In this document: piece after piece, positions 1-8,707 of the stretch | Numbering within the stretch: the first letter of the stretch is position 1 | Layout: the number at the start of each line of letters is the position of its first letter | Source of the DNA: Geobacteraceae bacterium | GTDB lineage: Bacteria; Desulfobacterota; Desulfuromonadia; Geobacterales; Geobacteraceae | Assembly (NCBI GenBank): GCA_009773645.1 | Contig: WSYB01000003.1 | Span: forward strand, 181,371 to 245,370 | Direction: 5' to 3' | Length of the DNA: 64,000 bases | Position numbers and translations under genes: made by a program | Notes under the pieces: generated by a model | Database searches by the model: none | Told to the model about the DNA's origin: nothing | What the model saw: the letters and a program-made list of their open reading frames with translations, nothing else

Positions 1-131
1 AGAGGGGGATACCTGCAGAGGTTGAAGCGATCTCCGGTTTCAACTGCAAGGTCATTCTGCCGGAGATGTCCGATATGCCGGCAAGGGCGGTGACCGGCGG
101 GGACGCCGACTATGTTCTGTTATTGAAGTGA
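1..131 (+). CDS. C-terminal fragment of an unidentified protein
   Basis: An open frame enters from the left edge (codons from base 3) and ends at a TGA at 129-131, giving about 42 residues with no start in view. The tail contains GFNCKVILPEMSD. That loosely resembles the last strand of metallo-beta-lactamase-fold RNA-processing proteins, but the match is too short to assign. It converges on the histidine kinase gene, whose stop lies about 10 bases downstream. Confidence 0.5.
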   Translation, partial: RGIPAEVEAISGFNCKVILPEMSDMPARAVTGGDADYVLLLK

Positions 132-141
132 AATTACGGGG

Positions 142-1617
142 CTAACCTTCCTGTTCTTCCCCTTGCGTTTCGTTAAAAGCCGGCAGCGATACGTAAAAGG
201 TGCTACCCGTTCCCTCTGCGCTTTCCACCCAGACCCGTCCGTTGTGGGCGGTGACGATCTCCCGCACCAGCGCAAGCCCGAGGCCGGTCCCGCCGATCAT
301 GCGGCGGTCGGTATTGTCCAGACGGTAAAACTTTTCGAAGATCCTGTCCCGCACCTCCTGCGGTATTCCCGGCCCTTCATCTTTTACCCACAGGATTACG
401 CTTTCCCCTTTGCGGTGAGACCCTATGGATATCAGGCTCCCGCTTGGCGAGTATTTGGCAGCATTGGAAATGATATTGGTCAATACCTGGTGCAGCCTGG
501 CGGCGTCTCCGCGGACCGGGGGAAGGTCGGGGGGACAGTCGATAGCGATCCGATGCTGGTTATCGTCCAGGGCGATAAGATCGACAGCGTCCTGAATGAG
601 AGGTTGAACCGGCACCGCCTTAAATCGGTATGTCGCCCGGCGCGCCTTTATCTGTTGCATGTCGAGAAAATTGCCGATCAGTTCGTTGAGCCGCACGGTT
701 TCCTTATGGATCGTGTTGAGATAGTTTCTCTGCTGCGCCGGATCCACTTCATGTCCCAGCAGGAACTCGCTGAAGCCCAACATGGCCGTTAACGGCGTGC
801 GCATTTCATGGCTCACTGCGGAAATCATCTCGTCCTTCAACTGCTCCATTTCTTTCCGCTCGCTGATATCAATGGCTATTTCGAGCCTCACCAGCCGGCC
901 GTCGGTCCAGTATATCGCCCGGTCGATACACTGGTACGATCTGCCGGTGATGCTGTTCCGGTACTCCCAGACGTGGGGGGGAAGCGGTTTGCCGTCTTGA
1001 GCTATATTGCCGTTGGTGCAGAAGGAACATGGGCCGATCTGGTCCGTATGGAACATGTGGAAACACTTTTCTCCATCCCAATCGGAGCCGAAGATGGAAG
1101 CGCCGTATTTATTCAGGTAGATAAGCTGGTGCGTGTCCATGTCGGCCACGTAGACCAGGGCATTGATTGAATCGAAAATTGTGTTCATTTGCTCGAACTG
1201 GTTGCGCAGGGCTTCTTCGGCCTGTCGTCTCCTGTTGCGCTCTGCCGCCTCGCGCAGTTCACGCTGGATGGCGGGAACCAGCCGCTGGAGGTTGTTCTTC
1301 ATCAGGTAATCGTGGGCGCCGGCCTTCATTGCGGCAACTGCGAGGTCTTCGCCGATCTTGCCCGATACTATTATGAAGGGAAGGTCCAGGCCGGATGACT
1401 GCAGTATATTCAGCGCGGTCATGGCGTTGAATTGCGGCAGGTTGTAATCGGCGATGACCAAATCCCACTCCTGCCCGGCAAGTGCGGCTCTCATGGTCTC
1501 CGCCGTATCTACGCGCCTGCAAAAGGGGTCGTAGCCTCCCCGTGCCAATTCCCGTAGCAGCAGAACGACATCTTCTTCCGAATCTTCGATTACCAATAAC
1601 CGTATCTGTGTGGTCAC
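142..1617 (-). CDS. Response regulator-PAS-histidine kinase hybrid
   Basis: A 491-residue cytoplasmic sensor kinase with no membrane segment. It starts with a receiver domain (about residues 5-125; acidic pocket E11/D12, phosphoacceptor D57 in VIADYN, and a lysine in LMKNN). A PAS domain follows (about 140-255), with an unusual cysteine cluster in KCFHMF and PCSFC that could sense redox state or bind metal. A HisKA domain has the H-box VSHEMRTPLTAMLGF, and the HATPase domain has an N-box (NIISNAAKY) and glycine-rich DEGPGIP and GTGLGLAL. Receiver-first architecture suggests that phosphorylation from another kinase tunes its output. I chose the GTG start at 1615-1617 because an AAAGGA motif sits 9 bases upstream. 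No partner regulator is adjacent. Confidence 0.85.
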   Translation of the reverse strand: MTTQIRLLVIEDSEEDVVLLLRELARGGYDPFCRRVDTAETMRAALAGQEWDLVIADYNLPQFNAMTALNILQSSGLDLPFIIVSGKIGEDLAVAAMKAGAHDYLMKNNLQRLVPAIQRELREAAERNRRRQAEEALRNQFEQMNTIFDSINALVYVADMDTHQLIYLNKYGASIFGSDWDGEKCFHMFHTDQIGPCSFCTNGNIAQDGKPLPPHVWEYRNSITGRSYQCIDRAIYWTDGRLVRLEIAIDISERKEMEQLKDEMISAVSHEMRTPLTAMLGFSEFLLGHEVDPAQQRNYLNTIHKETVRLNELIGNFLDMQQIKARRATYRFKAVPVQPLIQDAVDLIALDDNQHRIAIDCPPDLPPVRGDAARLHQVLTNIISNAAKYSPSGSLISIGSHRKGESVILWVKDEGPGIPQEVRDRIFEKFYRLDNTDRRMIGGTGLGLALVREIVTAHNGRVWVESAEGTGSTFYVSLPAFNETQGEEQEG

Positions 1618-1787
1618 GTGAATGATATCCTTTGCGTCGTTATCGGCACACCACGCCTGCTTTTCGGCTTTAGTGAGATTCTACCCGTTTCATGTTTCGC
1701 TTACAAGAATCTCTTCAAAGCAATTATCCCATAGATGTTATCAAAAAAACGCCGCTTTCACAGGGATTCTTTTCGCCATAATGGTGC

Positions 1788-1816
1788 TTGACGCATTTTT
1801 TTGCTTCAGGTAGTCT
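1788..1816 (+). promoter_or_regulatory. Putative leaderless promoter of the U32 gene
   Basis: TTGACG (1788-1793), a 17-base spacer and TAGTCT (1811-1816), followed by 6 bases and then ATG at 1823. Transcription would start at the A of the start codon. There is no Shine-Dalgarno sequence upstream of the ATG. The -10 is weak (3/6), so confidence is limited. Confidence 0.35.
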
Positions 1817-1822
1817 GAACCG

Positions 1823-4210
1823 ATGCACCCAAAGACGTTAACGACAAAAAAACCGGAGCTGCTCGCTCCTGCGGGGTCGCTGGAGGCATTTTTCGCGGCC
1901 ATGGAAAAGGGAGCGGATGCCGTTTATGCAGGCCTTAAGGAGTTCTCCGCCCGCGCCAAGGCAAAGAACTTAACCCTCTCCCAGATGGAACGGATGATCG
2001 CCTATTCTCATCGCCTTTCGCGCAGAGTCTACGTCACCATCAACACCCTCATCAAGGAAAATGAGCTCCCCCGTCTGGTGGAGGTTCTCTCCGCCCTGGA
2101 AGGGATGGGGGTGGACGGGGTCATCCTCCAGGACCTGGCGGTGGCCCGCCTCTGCCGCGAGTTTTTCCCCGGTATCCCACTCCACGCCTCGACCCAGATG
2201 ACCGTCCACAATTCCCTGGGGGTCCGGCAGTTGGAGGAACTGGGCTTCGAGCGGGTGGTGCTGGCCCGCGAGCTGCACATCGACGAGATAAAGGCAATAG
2301 CCGGGGGAAGCCGGGCGGAGATCGAGTGTTTCATCCACGGTGCCCTCTGCTTTTCCATTTCCGGCCAGTGCTACTTCTCCTCCTTTCTCGGCGGCCATAG
2401 CGGCAACCGGGGGCGCTGCGCCCAGCCGTGCCGGAGACAGTACACCTACCGGGGGAAGGAGGGGTACTATTTCTCCACCAACGATTTTTCCAGTATCGAC
2501 ATGCTGCCGGAGCTGATCGATGCCGGGGTCGCCTCCCTGAAGATCGAAGGGCGGATGAAGTCCGCCGAATATGTGGCGAGCGTGGTGGGTGCCTATCGCC
2601 TGGCGCTGGACGCCCCTGAGCGCAATCGTGCCGAGGCGGTGGCCGAGGCCAAGGAGCTCCTGAAGCTTTCCTTCGGCCGGGTGCCGACCAAGGGCTTTCT
2701 TGCTTCCCACACCCCGACCGATATAGCCACACCGTCACTTAAGGGGGCGACCGGCCGCTTTCTCGGGGTGATAAAGTCTCTGCACGGCAACCGGATTACC
2801 TTTGAGACCAAAGACCGGCTACACGTGGGGGACCGGATAAGGGTGCAGCCGAAGAGCGACATGGCCGGCCGTGCCTTTACCGTAAAGGAGTTGTTCGTGG
2901 GGGGACAACAGGTCAAGGCGGCGAAGGAAAAATCGCTCGTCACCACCGCCTCGCCGTTTCCGTTCAGGGTGGGGGACACGGTGTTCAAGGTCTCATCGGA
3001 AACCGCCTTCACCATGAGTGAAAGCGCCTGCGCTAAAAGGCTGGAAGGGGTGAAGGGGAGCAGGCTCGGCTGTGACATAAGCGTGGCCATGGCAGGCGAT
3101 ACCATGGAGGTGACCGCAAAGGTTTCAGGTAGCGGGTTTACCTTCCGGTTCCCCCTGGGGAGCCTGGAGCCGGCCCGCACCGCCGACATGGAAGGGGTGC
3201 TGGCCGCCCAGTTTGCCCGAAGCGGCGACACCCCCTTTGCGCTTTCCTCCTTCTCCGCACCCGGCTTCCCGGCGCTCGCCATCCCTCCGGCCCGCCTGAA
3301 AGAAATCAGGCGCGAGTTGTACCGGGCACTTGAGGAGAAGATACTTCCCGAGCTTTTGAAGCGGCGGCTGGCGTCGAAAAAACGGGCGCTGGCAGCCCTG
3401 GGGGTGCAGAGGCGAACCGGTGGGAGCCAGCGGGGAGAGCTGGTGGCGCGGCTGGAAAGCCTCAGGGATTACTCCCTCCTGCACGAGGCGGGGGTGGACG
3501 CCGTTTCCTTACCGGTATCGCGGGCCAACATGCACCAGCTTCCACTCTTCACAAGAAAACTCAAGGGGCGGGAGAAGCAGGTGCTCTGGCGGCTGCCGTT
3601 CATCATCTTCGAGGCGGACATTCCCTTTTACCGGGAGGCAGTGGCGTTCATTGTGGGGCACGGGTTCCGGCGCTTCGAGGCTGCCAACCTTTCCCATTTC
3701 CCGCTACTCAAGGAAGTCCAGGAGGATATGACGAAGCTTGAAATCGCAACGGATTACCGGCTCTTTTCCCTGAATACCCAGGCTTTGCTTTCCTGGCAGG
3801 AGCTGGGGGCAACGGCCGCCACCCTTTACATCGAGGACGACGCCGACAACATGGCGGAGCTCCTCACTGCGGACCTTCCGATCAAAAGAAGGGTGCTGGT
3901 TTACGGCGGGGTGCCGGCCATCACCTCGAAGATCGCCATCAAAGGAGTGCGTAGCGACGCGCCGGTGGTTTCGGACCGGGGGGACGGATACGAGGTAACC
4001 GTGAAGGACGGGCTGACCGTGGTGACACCGAGCCGCCGTTTCTCTCTGACCGCCTTCAAAGGGAAGTTGCAGGAGATGGGCTGCGCTTCCTTCGTCATCG
4101 ACCTCTCCCAGACTCCGCGGGAAGAGTGGCGGCGGGTGCTGGAGGCCTTCAGCCGGGGGGGTGAAATTCCGGGGACGTCGGAGTTCAACTTCGTGATGGG
4201 ACTTGTTTAA
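1823..4210 (+). CDS. Peptidase U32 family protein (RlhA/YhbU-like)
   Basis: A 795-residue U32 protein with the N-terminal TIM-barrel-like U32 core (about residues 10-330) and a long C-terminal extension like that of the large DUF3656-containing members. The family signature region has HGALCFSISGQCYFSS followed by GNRGRCAQPCRRQY, which supplies the cysteines thought to hold an iron-sulfur cluster. In E. coli the relative RlhA is needed for hydroxylation of a 23S rRNA cytidine, and other U32 proteins act in tRNA or ubiquinone hydroxylation. An RNA-modification role is therefore more likely than collagen proteolysis. The start is the first ATG after a candidate promoter and lacks a Shine-Dalgarno sequence. 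Confidence 0.85.
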   Translation: MHPKTLTTKKPELLAPAGSLEAFFAAMEKGADAVYAGLKEFSARAKAKNLTLSQMERMIAYSHRLSRRVYVTINTLIKENELPRLVEVLSALEGMGVDGVILQDLAVARLCREFFPGIPLHASTQMTVHNSLGVRQLEELGFERVVLARELHIDEIKAIAGGSRAEIECFIHGALCFSISGQCYFSSFLGGHSGNRGRCAQPCRRQYTYRGKEGYYFSTNDFSSIDMLPELIDAGVASLKIEGRMKSAEYVASVVGAYRLALDAPERNRAEAVAEAKELLKLSFGRVPTKGFLASHTPTDIATPSLKGATGRFLGVIKSLHGNRITFETKDRLHVGDRIRVQPKSDMAGRAFTVKELFVGGQQVKAAKEKSLVTTASPFPFRVGDTVFKVSSETAFTMSESACAKRLEGVKGSRLGCDISVAMAGDTMEVTAKVSGSGFTFRFPLGSLEPARTADMEGVLAAQFARSGDTPFALSSFSAPGFPALAIPPARLKEIRRELYRALEEKILPELLKRRLASKKRALAALGVQRRTGGSQRGELVARLESLRDYSLLHEAGVDAVSLPVSRANMHQLPLFTRKLKGREKQVLWRLPFIIFEADIPFYREAVAFIVGHGFRRFEAANLSHFPLLKEVQEDMTKLEIATDYRLFSLNTQALLSWQELGATAATLYIEDDADNMAELLTADLPIKRRVLVYGGVPAITSKIAIKGVRSDAPVVSDRGDGYEVTVKDGLTVVTPSRRFSLTAFKGKLQEMGCASFVIDLSQTPREEWRRVLEAFSRGGEIPGTSEFNFVMGLV

Positions 4211-4236
4211 TATCGTGAACTTTTACCGGAGGATCG

Positions 4237-4788
4237 ATGGGCATTTTTGATAAGCTGAAAAATCTCGACAGGCTTAAAAACCCCGCCCTGATCGAACTGA
4301 TCAAGGACCAGAGGCTCAAGGAAGTCGTGACCCGGCGGGAATTCCGGGTTACCGAGGAGTATTTCCACCGGGAGTTTATAGCCAAGGCGCTGGATGAAGA
4401 GATGCAGGAACTCTCCCTGCGATTTTTCGACGGCTACGGGGAGATCACAGGGAAGGTGAAAAAACGGCCGATTCCTTTCACCATCCCGTTTTCGGTCCGA
4501 TTTGCCGTAGAGGCGGTGGATTTCACCCCCAAGGGAAAGGTGCTCCACCTGAAGGTGGAGGAGGTGAAGCCTCTCGACCTCGACTGGGTGACCGGCAAGG
4601 TGGTGGAGCGGATACCCTTTCTTTCCTACCGGGAAGGGGTCATCACCTGCGACCTGACAAAGGTGCCGCGCCTTGCCGATCTTTTCGCATATCAGATCAA
4701 AGGGGTGCGGCTCTGCGATTTCCTGACGGTCAAGGAACTCCTCCTGAAGGAGGGGGAGGTGATCGGCCGGCTGGGATTCATCCTGTAA
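4237..4788 (+). CDS. Conserved hypothetical protein (183 aa)
   Basis: A soluble, basic protein with no signal peptide or membrane segment. The first 60 residues look helical (MGIFDKLKNLDRLKNPAL) and the rest is beta-rich, with several short amphipathic strands and two proline turns. I recognise no family. It lies 26 bases after the U32 gene and just before hslO on the same strand, so it may be co-transcribed with either. A good ribosome site (CCGGAGG) precedes ATG 4237. Confidence 0.75.
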   Translation: MGIFDKLKNLDRLKNPALIELIKDQRLKEVVTRREFRVTEEYFHREFIAKALDEEMQELSLRFFDGYGEITGKVKKRPIPFTIPFSVRFAVEAVDFTPKGKVLHLKVEEVKPLDLDWVTGKVVERIPFLSYREGVITCDLTKVPRLADLFAYQIKGVRLCDFLTVKELLLKEGEVIGRLGFIL

Positions 4789-4826
4789 AACAGGTTTGAG
4801 GAACGAGGAGCGAGGTTCGAGGAATT
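4789..4826 (+). repeat. Low-complexity GAGGAACGAGGAGCGAGG repeat
   Basis: A run of purine-rich units (gaggaacgaggagcgagg, then ttcgagg) fills the gap before hslO. The same word family recurs as a longer inverted repeat at 56991-57103 and as a short piece at 30478-30512. Confidence 0.6.
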
Positions 4827-4833
4827 TTCTGCT

Positions 4834-5709
4834 ATGACGGATTATCTCGTGCGGATCATCACCAAATCCGGCACCGTCCGGGCGCTGGCCTGTGTGACCA
4901 CGGGGCTGGTCAGTGAGGCGTGCCGGCGTCACGGCACCTGGCCGACAGCTTCCGCCGCCCTCGGAAGGGCCCTGACCGGCGGTGCGCTCATGGGGGCCAT
5001 GCTGAAAACCGGCCAGCGGGTGGCGCTCAAGTTCGAAGGGAACGGGCCACTCAAAAAGATAATCGTGGAGGCAGAGTCGAGCGGCGCGGTGTGCGGCTGT
5101 GTGGGGGTACCGGAGGTCCATCTCCCGGTGAAAGAGGGGAAGCTCGATGTGGGCGGGGCTCTGGGGCGGGCCGGCTTTCTCTCGGTCACCAAGGACCTGG
5201 GGTTAAAGGAGCCGTACAAGGGGATGGTGCAGCTCTACACGGGCGAGATCGCCGAGGACCTGGCGTTATACCTCGCTGAATCCGAGCAGATTCCCTCCGC
5301 TGTGGGGCTGGGGGTCTTTGTGGAGCCCGATAACAGCATCGCCGCCGCCGGCGGGTTCCTGATCCAATCCCTCCCCCCCCAGGACGAAGAGGCGGTGGAG
5401 AGGCTGATGGAGCATATCGGGAAAATGCCGCCGATCACGGAACTCCTGCGCCGGGGGAATACCCCCGAACAGCTCCTGGAGCTCCTCTTTGCCGGCATCC
5501 CTTACGACATCCTGGAGAAGCGGGCGCTCGCCTTCCACTGCTCCTGCAGCCGGGAAAAAATCGAGAGGGTCCTCATCTCGCTGGGGAAAGCCGACTTGGC
5601 CGGTATGATCGAAAAAGAGGGGAGCGCCGCAGTGACCTGCGAATTCTGCCGGGAGGTCTATCACTTCAGCCGGTCGGAGCTGGAACGGCTCCTGGGTGAG
5701 ATCAATTGA
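4834..5709 (+). CDS. hslO: Hsp33 redox-regulated holdase chaperone
   Basis: A 291-residue cytosolic chaperone that becomes active when its zinc site is oxidised. The N-terminal domain carries typical signatures ([15 protein letters not shown] and a glycine-rich GNGPLKKI strand). The C-terminal redox switch is complete: CSC at about residues 234-236 and CEFC about 30 residues later form the CxC-x27-32-CxxC zinc centre. Length matches the family. In an anaerobe this would protect proteins during oxygen exposure, consistent with the flavodiiron gene immediately downstream. Confidence 0.95.
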   Translation: MTDYLVRIITKSGTVRALACVTTGLVSEACRRHGTWPTASAALGRALTGGALMGAMLKTGQRVALKFEGNGPLKKIIVEAESSGAVCGCVGVPEVHLPVKEGKLDVGGALGRAGFLSVTKDLGLKEPYKGMVQLYTGEIAEDLALYLAESEQIPSAVGLGVFVEPDNSIAAAGGFLIQSLPPQDEEAVERLMEHIGKMPPITELLRRGNTPEQLLELLFAGIPYDILEKRALAFHCSCSREKIERVLISLGKADLAGMIEKEGSAAVTCEFCREVYHFSRSELERLLGEIN

Positions 5710-5735
5710 ATAGATTCAATAAATCATTGTATACA
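5706..5735 (+). promoter_or_regulatory. Weak candidate promoter for fprA
   Basis: TTGAAT (5706-5711), an 18-base spacer and TATACA (5730-5735), with the start codon 73 bases downstream. It overlaps the palindromic word TGTATACA. Match quality is modest. Confidence 0.3.
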
Positions 5736-5808
5736 TGTATTGTCTAAATCGGACTGATTTGGTATTATTTGCCTGTGCAGTTAATTGTGTTGTAAAGGAG
5801 CTGAAATC

Positions 5809-6996
5809 ATGAAGGACATAATAGAGATAAAACCCGGCCTCTACTGGATAGGGGCAGAAGACCCGGATCTGCGCACCTTTGACGACCTCTTCCCGACCGA
5901 GCAGGGGACCACCTATAACTCCTACCTGATCAAGGGGGAGTCGAAGGTCGCCATCATCGATACGGTCAAGGGGAATCGGGCCGAGGAATTCCTGGCCAAG
6001 GTAAAGCAACTGGTCGACCCTGCGGATGTGGATTACTACATCATAAACCACACGGAACCGGACCATTCCGGCTCCCTTGCCTTCATGCTGGAGCATTCGC
6101 CCAAAGCGACGGTCGTTTCCACCCAGGCGGCCAGGACCTTTCTGGGGAACCTGATCCATACCCCCTTCAACTCCCATGTCGTAAAAGACGGCGAACTCCT
6201 TGATCTGGGGGAGAAGCATCTACGCTTCATCGTGGCACCCTTCCTTCACTGGCCCGATACCATGTTCACGCTCCTGGAGGAGGACGGGGCGCTCTTCACC
6301 TGCGACGCCTTCGGCGCCCACTACTGCGGCCCCTCCCTGTTCGCCGACGAGCTCCCCGACTATCTCGACGACATGGAGTTCTACTTCGACTGCATCATGC
6401 GCCCCTTCAAGGACAAGGCCCTGGCGGCCATCGAGAAGATAAAGAACGATCGGATCGAGATCGTCTGTCCCTCCCACGGGCCGGTGATCCGCAAGGATCC
6501 GTGGCACCACATCGGTTACTACGAGGAGTGGTGCAAGCCCAAAGGGGACGGGAAAAAGGTGGTGATCTTCTACCTCTCCCCCCACGGCAACACCGAGCGG
6601 ATGGCGGTCGCTGTGGCCCGGGGGGCGGCCCTTCCGGGGCTGACGGTGGAGAGCTACCACGTCACCCACCATTCGGCCGACGAGATCCGCGACCTGATGG
6701 AGGAGGCCGACGCCCTCATCTTCGGCATCCCCACCATCAACCGGGACATTCCGAAGCCGATGTGGGACGTTCTCGCCTATCTCTCCTCGGTGAAACTCAA
6801 GACCAACATCGGCGGGGTGTTCGGCAGCTACGGCTGGAGCGGCGAGGCGTGCAAGATGGGGGAAGAGCGTTTGCGCGGGCTCAATTTCAAGCTCCCGGCT
6901 CCCTTTGTCCGGTTCCCCTTTACCCCCCGTCCCGACGGGCTGGAGCAGTGCGAGGCGTTCGGCCGAACGATCGCCGAGGAAGTGCTGAAGAAATAG
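5809..6996 (+). CDS. fprA: Flavodiiron protein (FprA / rubredoxin:oxygen oxidoreductase)
   Basis: A 395-residue A-type flavoprotein that reduces O2 to water (or NO to N2O) using electrons from rubredoxin or a reductase. The N-terminal metallo-beta-lactamase-like domain carries the diiron ligands in HTEPDHSG and the downstream histidines (PFLHWPD, CPSHGPV). The C-terminal flavodoxin domain starts near residue 250 with the FMN phosphate loop SPHGNTERMA. I chose ATG 5809 because AAAGGAG sits just upstream; a longer in-frame start at 5785 lacks one. It stands alone between hslO and a strong terminator. Confidence 0.93.
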   Translation: MKDIIEIKPGLYWIGAEDPDLRTFDDLFPTEQGTTYNSYLIKGESKVAIIDTVKGNRAEEFLAKVKQLVDPADVDYYIINHTEPDHSGSLAFMLEHSPKATVVSTQAARTFLGNLIHTPFNSHVVKDGELLDLGEKHLRFIVAPFLHWPDTMFTLLEEDGALFTCDAFGAHYCGPSLFADELPDYLDDMEFYFDCIMRPFKDKALAAIEKIKNDRIEIVCPSHGPVIRKDPWHHIGYYEEWCKPKGDGKKVVIFYLSPHGNTERMAVAVARGAALPGLTVESYHVTHHSADEIRDLMEEADALIFGIPTINRDIPKPMWDVLAYLSSVKLKTNIGGVFGSYGWSGEACKMGEERLRGLNFKLPAPFVRFPFTPRPDGLEQCEAFGRTIAEEVLKK

Positions 6997-7018
6997 TTCT
7001 TTCCCATGCGCAGAAAAC

Positions 7019-7062
7019 AAAAGCCGGGGACGCTCCTTGAGAGAGACGTTCCCGGCTTTTTT
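7019..7062 (+). terminator. Rho-independent terminator after fprA
   Basis: An inverted repeat AAAGCCGGGgACG ... CGTtCCCGGCTTT followed by a T-run. The stem is about 13 bp with a short loop. Confidence 0.85.
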
Positions 7063-7102
7063 GTACAAGCCTATAAAATACAAGAAGGCTGATCCTCTGG
7101 TT

Positions 7103-7186
7103 CCCCCCTTTTGTAAAGGGGGGCCAGGGGGGATTTAGAACGCGGCTGAAGCTAAATCCCCCTCGATCCCCCTTTACGAAAGGGGG
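7103..7186. repeat. Dispersed palindromic repeat, copy 1 (GGGGGATTTAG family)
   Basis: Two arms, each itself a hairpin (CCCCCTTTTGTAAAGGGGG and CCCCCTTTACGAAAGGGGG), are joined through complementary GGGGGATTTAG / CTAAATCCCCC tracts. A second full copy lies at 32863-32948 and a half copy overlaps the nuoG stop codon at 44790-44824. Confidence 0.8.
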
Positions 7187-7195
7187 AGGAATATC

Positions 7196-7705
7196 CTATC
7201 TTTTCTCCCAGATCTCGATGATCTTCTCCGCCACTTGCTTCGGCGTCAATGCGTCCGTATTGATCGCGTAGTGAGCGGCGCTCTCGTATTTCGGCATCCT
7301 GCGCTCCAGGACTTCCGCCACCTCTTCGGTAAAGGTTTTTCCGGTGGTCAGGGCGGGCCGTTCGGTGCCGTCCTGAATCCGTGCGACGATCGTCGCCACC
7401 GAAGCCTTCAGCCAGAAGATACGAGCGTTCTTCTGCAGGGCCTCGATATTCTCGGGCCGCTCGATGACGCCGCCGCCGGTATCGATGATGAGGCCATCCC
7501 GTCCCGCCAGTTCCCGGGCCAGTTCGGACTCCCTGTCACGAAATTCCGGCCAGCCGTATTTCTCCACGATTTCCGGTATGGACATGCCGGCCCTCCTGAC
7601 TATTTCCGCATCCATACCGATGTACGGCATCCGGAGGCGCCTGGACAGCATCTTTCCGATCACGCTTTTCCCGGTGCCGCGATATCCGATCAGCACTATG
7701 TTCAT
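7196..7705 (-). CDS. aroK: Shikimate kinase
   Basis: A 169-residue kinase for step five of the shikimate pathway (shikimate to shikimate 3-phosphate). It has the P-loop GYRGTGKS (residues 7-14), a DAEI segment (residue 33 on) that binds shikimate, the RDRE/ESE region, GGGV near residue 78, and a lid arginine in GTERPALT. Length is normal. Its ATG overlaps the aroE stop by four bases (ATGA), so the two genes are translationally coupled. Confidence 0.93.
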   Translation of the reverse strand: MNIVLIGYRGTGKSVIGKMLSRRLRMPYIGMDAEIVRRAGMSIPEIVEKYGWPEFRDRESELARELAGRDGLIIDTGGGVIERPENIEALQKNARIFWLKASVATIVARIQDGTERPALTTGKTFTEEVAEVLERRMPKYESAAHYAINTDALTPKQVAEKIIEIWEKR

Positions 7706-8571
7706 GACTTGAGCCGCTCCATCACGACCCGCCGCATGACCTCGACGGGCGCGTCGACGCCGGTAAAATGCCTGAATTGCAGGACCGCCTGGTTGATGAA
7801 CATCTCCACCCCCGAAATCACCCGGAGGCCGTGCGACCTGGCATCGGCAAGGAGTCGCGTTTCCAGGGGCGTATAGACGATGTCGAAGACCACCTGCCCC
7901 GGCCGGAAAAGCGCGGCGGGAACGAGGGATGCGTCTTCGTTGGGATGCATGCCGATCGGTGTGCAGTTGATGACGACATCGGCGTGCCCCATCGCCCGTG
8001 CCAGGGAGCCGTCGGTCAGCACTTCCGCTTCGATACGGGCAGCCGTGCCGGTTTTCAGGTCGGCCGTAAGCCCCTGCAGCATGCCTTCGTTGATATCCAG
8101 CATGGAAAGTTTCGCCAGTCGGGCATTGCGGGCCAGGGTAAAGGCGATGGCCCGCGCCGCGCCCCCCGAGCCGAGCATCAGGACGCTTTTGCCGTCGAGT
8201 TCCGCACCGGCATCGACCAGGGCCTTCAGCGCCCCAGGCCCGTCGGTCCCCAAACCGATCAACCTGCCATTTTCGTTGATGATCGTATTGATGGAACCGA
8301 TGGAGCGGTCCACCTCCGCTACCTCATCCACATGCTTCATGGCCTCGATCTTGTGGGGGATGGTGACGCTCATGCCGCGAAAGTTCGAGAGCGCCCGCAT
8401 GCCGGCCAGGGCGCTTTTCACGTCCTCCACATGGAACGCCAGATAGACGAAATCGAGCCCCAGTTCATCGAAGGCGGCGTTGTGCAGCGCCGGAGAAAGG
8501 GAGTGGGCGACCGGATTGCCGATAACGGCGCACAGCCGGGTGCTGGTCGTGATTGTTCTGTCGTTCTTCAT
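7702..8571 (-). CDS. aroE: Shikimate dehydrogenase
   Basis: A 289-residue NADPH-dependent dehydrogenase (3-dehydroshikimate to shikimate). Substrate-binding motifs are visible (NPVAHSLSP, VTIPHK with catalytic lysine, NTI, GTDGPG), followed by the nucleotide-binding GSGGAARAI and a C-terminal FINQAVLQF. The ATG at 8571 has GGAG 6 bases upstream and sits 36 bases downstream of a consensus-like promoter. A longer in-frame start would overlap that promoter, so I rejected it. Confidence 0.94.
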   Translation of the reverse strand: MKNDRTITTSTRLCAVIGNPVAHSLSPALHNAAFDELGLDFVYLAFHVEDVKSALAGMRALSNFRGMSVTIPHKIEAMKHVDEVAEVDRSIGSINTIINENGRLIGLGTDGPGALKALVDAGAELDGKSVLMLGSGGAARAIAFTLARNARLAKLSMLDINEGMLQGLTADLKTGTAARIEAEVLTDGSLARAMGHADVVINCTPIGMHPNEDASLVPAALFRPGQVVFDIVYTPLETRLLADARSHGLRVISGVEMFINQAVLQFRHFTGVDAPVEVMRRVVMERLKS

Positions 8572-8607
8572 GCAGTCTCCTTGGTGGTCGTCACTTCGGT
8601 GCGGGGC

Positions 8608-8637
8608 ATTGTATCCGAAGGGGCTGATATCTGTCAA
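8608..8637 (-). promoter_or_regulatory. Promoter of aroE-aroK
   Basis: On the minus strand, TTGACA (8637-8632, 6/6), an 18-base spacer and TACAAT (8613-8608, 5/6). The predicted start leaves a leader of about 30 bases before the aroE ATG. Confidence 0.75.
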
Positions 8638-8707
8638 ACGGCGATAAAGCTCCCGTGAAATTTATCCGGCACTGCCAGATGTCGGGTTCATTCCCCCGTC
8701 GTCATTC

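Noticed and set aside
1622..1813. 63-residue frame upstream of the U32 gene
   Set aside because: No ribosome site or homology; it overlaps the promoter.
4207..5121. Long minus-strand open frame opposite the 4237 gene and hslO
   Set aside because: No recognisable domain, no ribosome site, and it lies opposite two clear genes; GC-rich codon bias creates such shadows.
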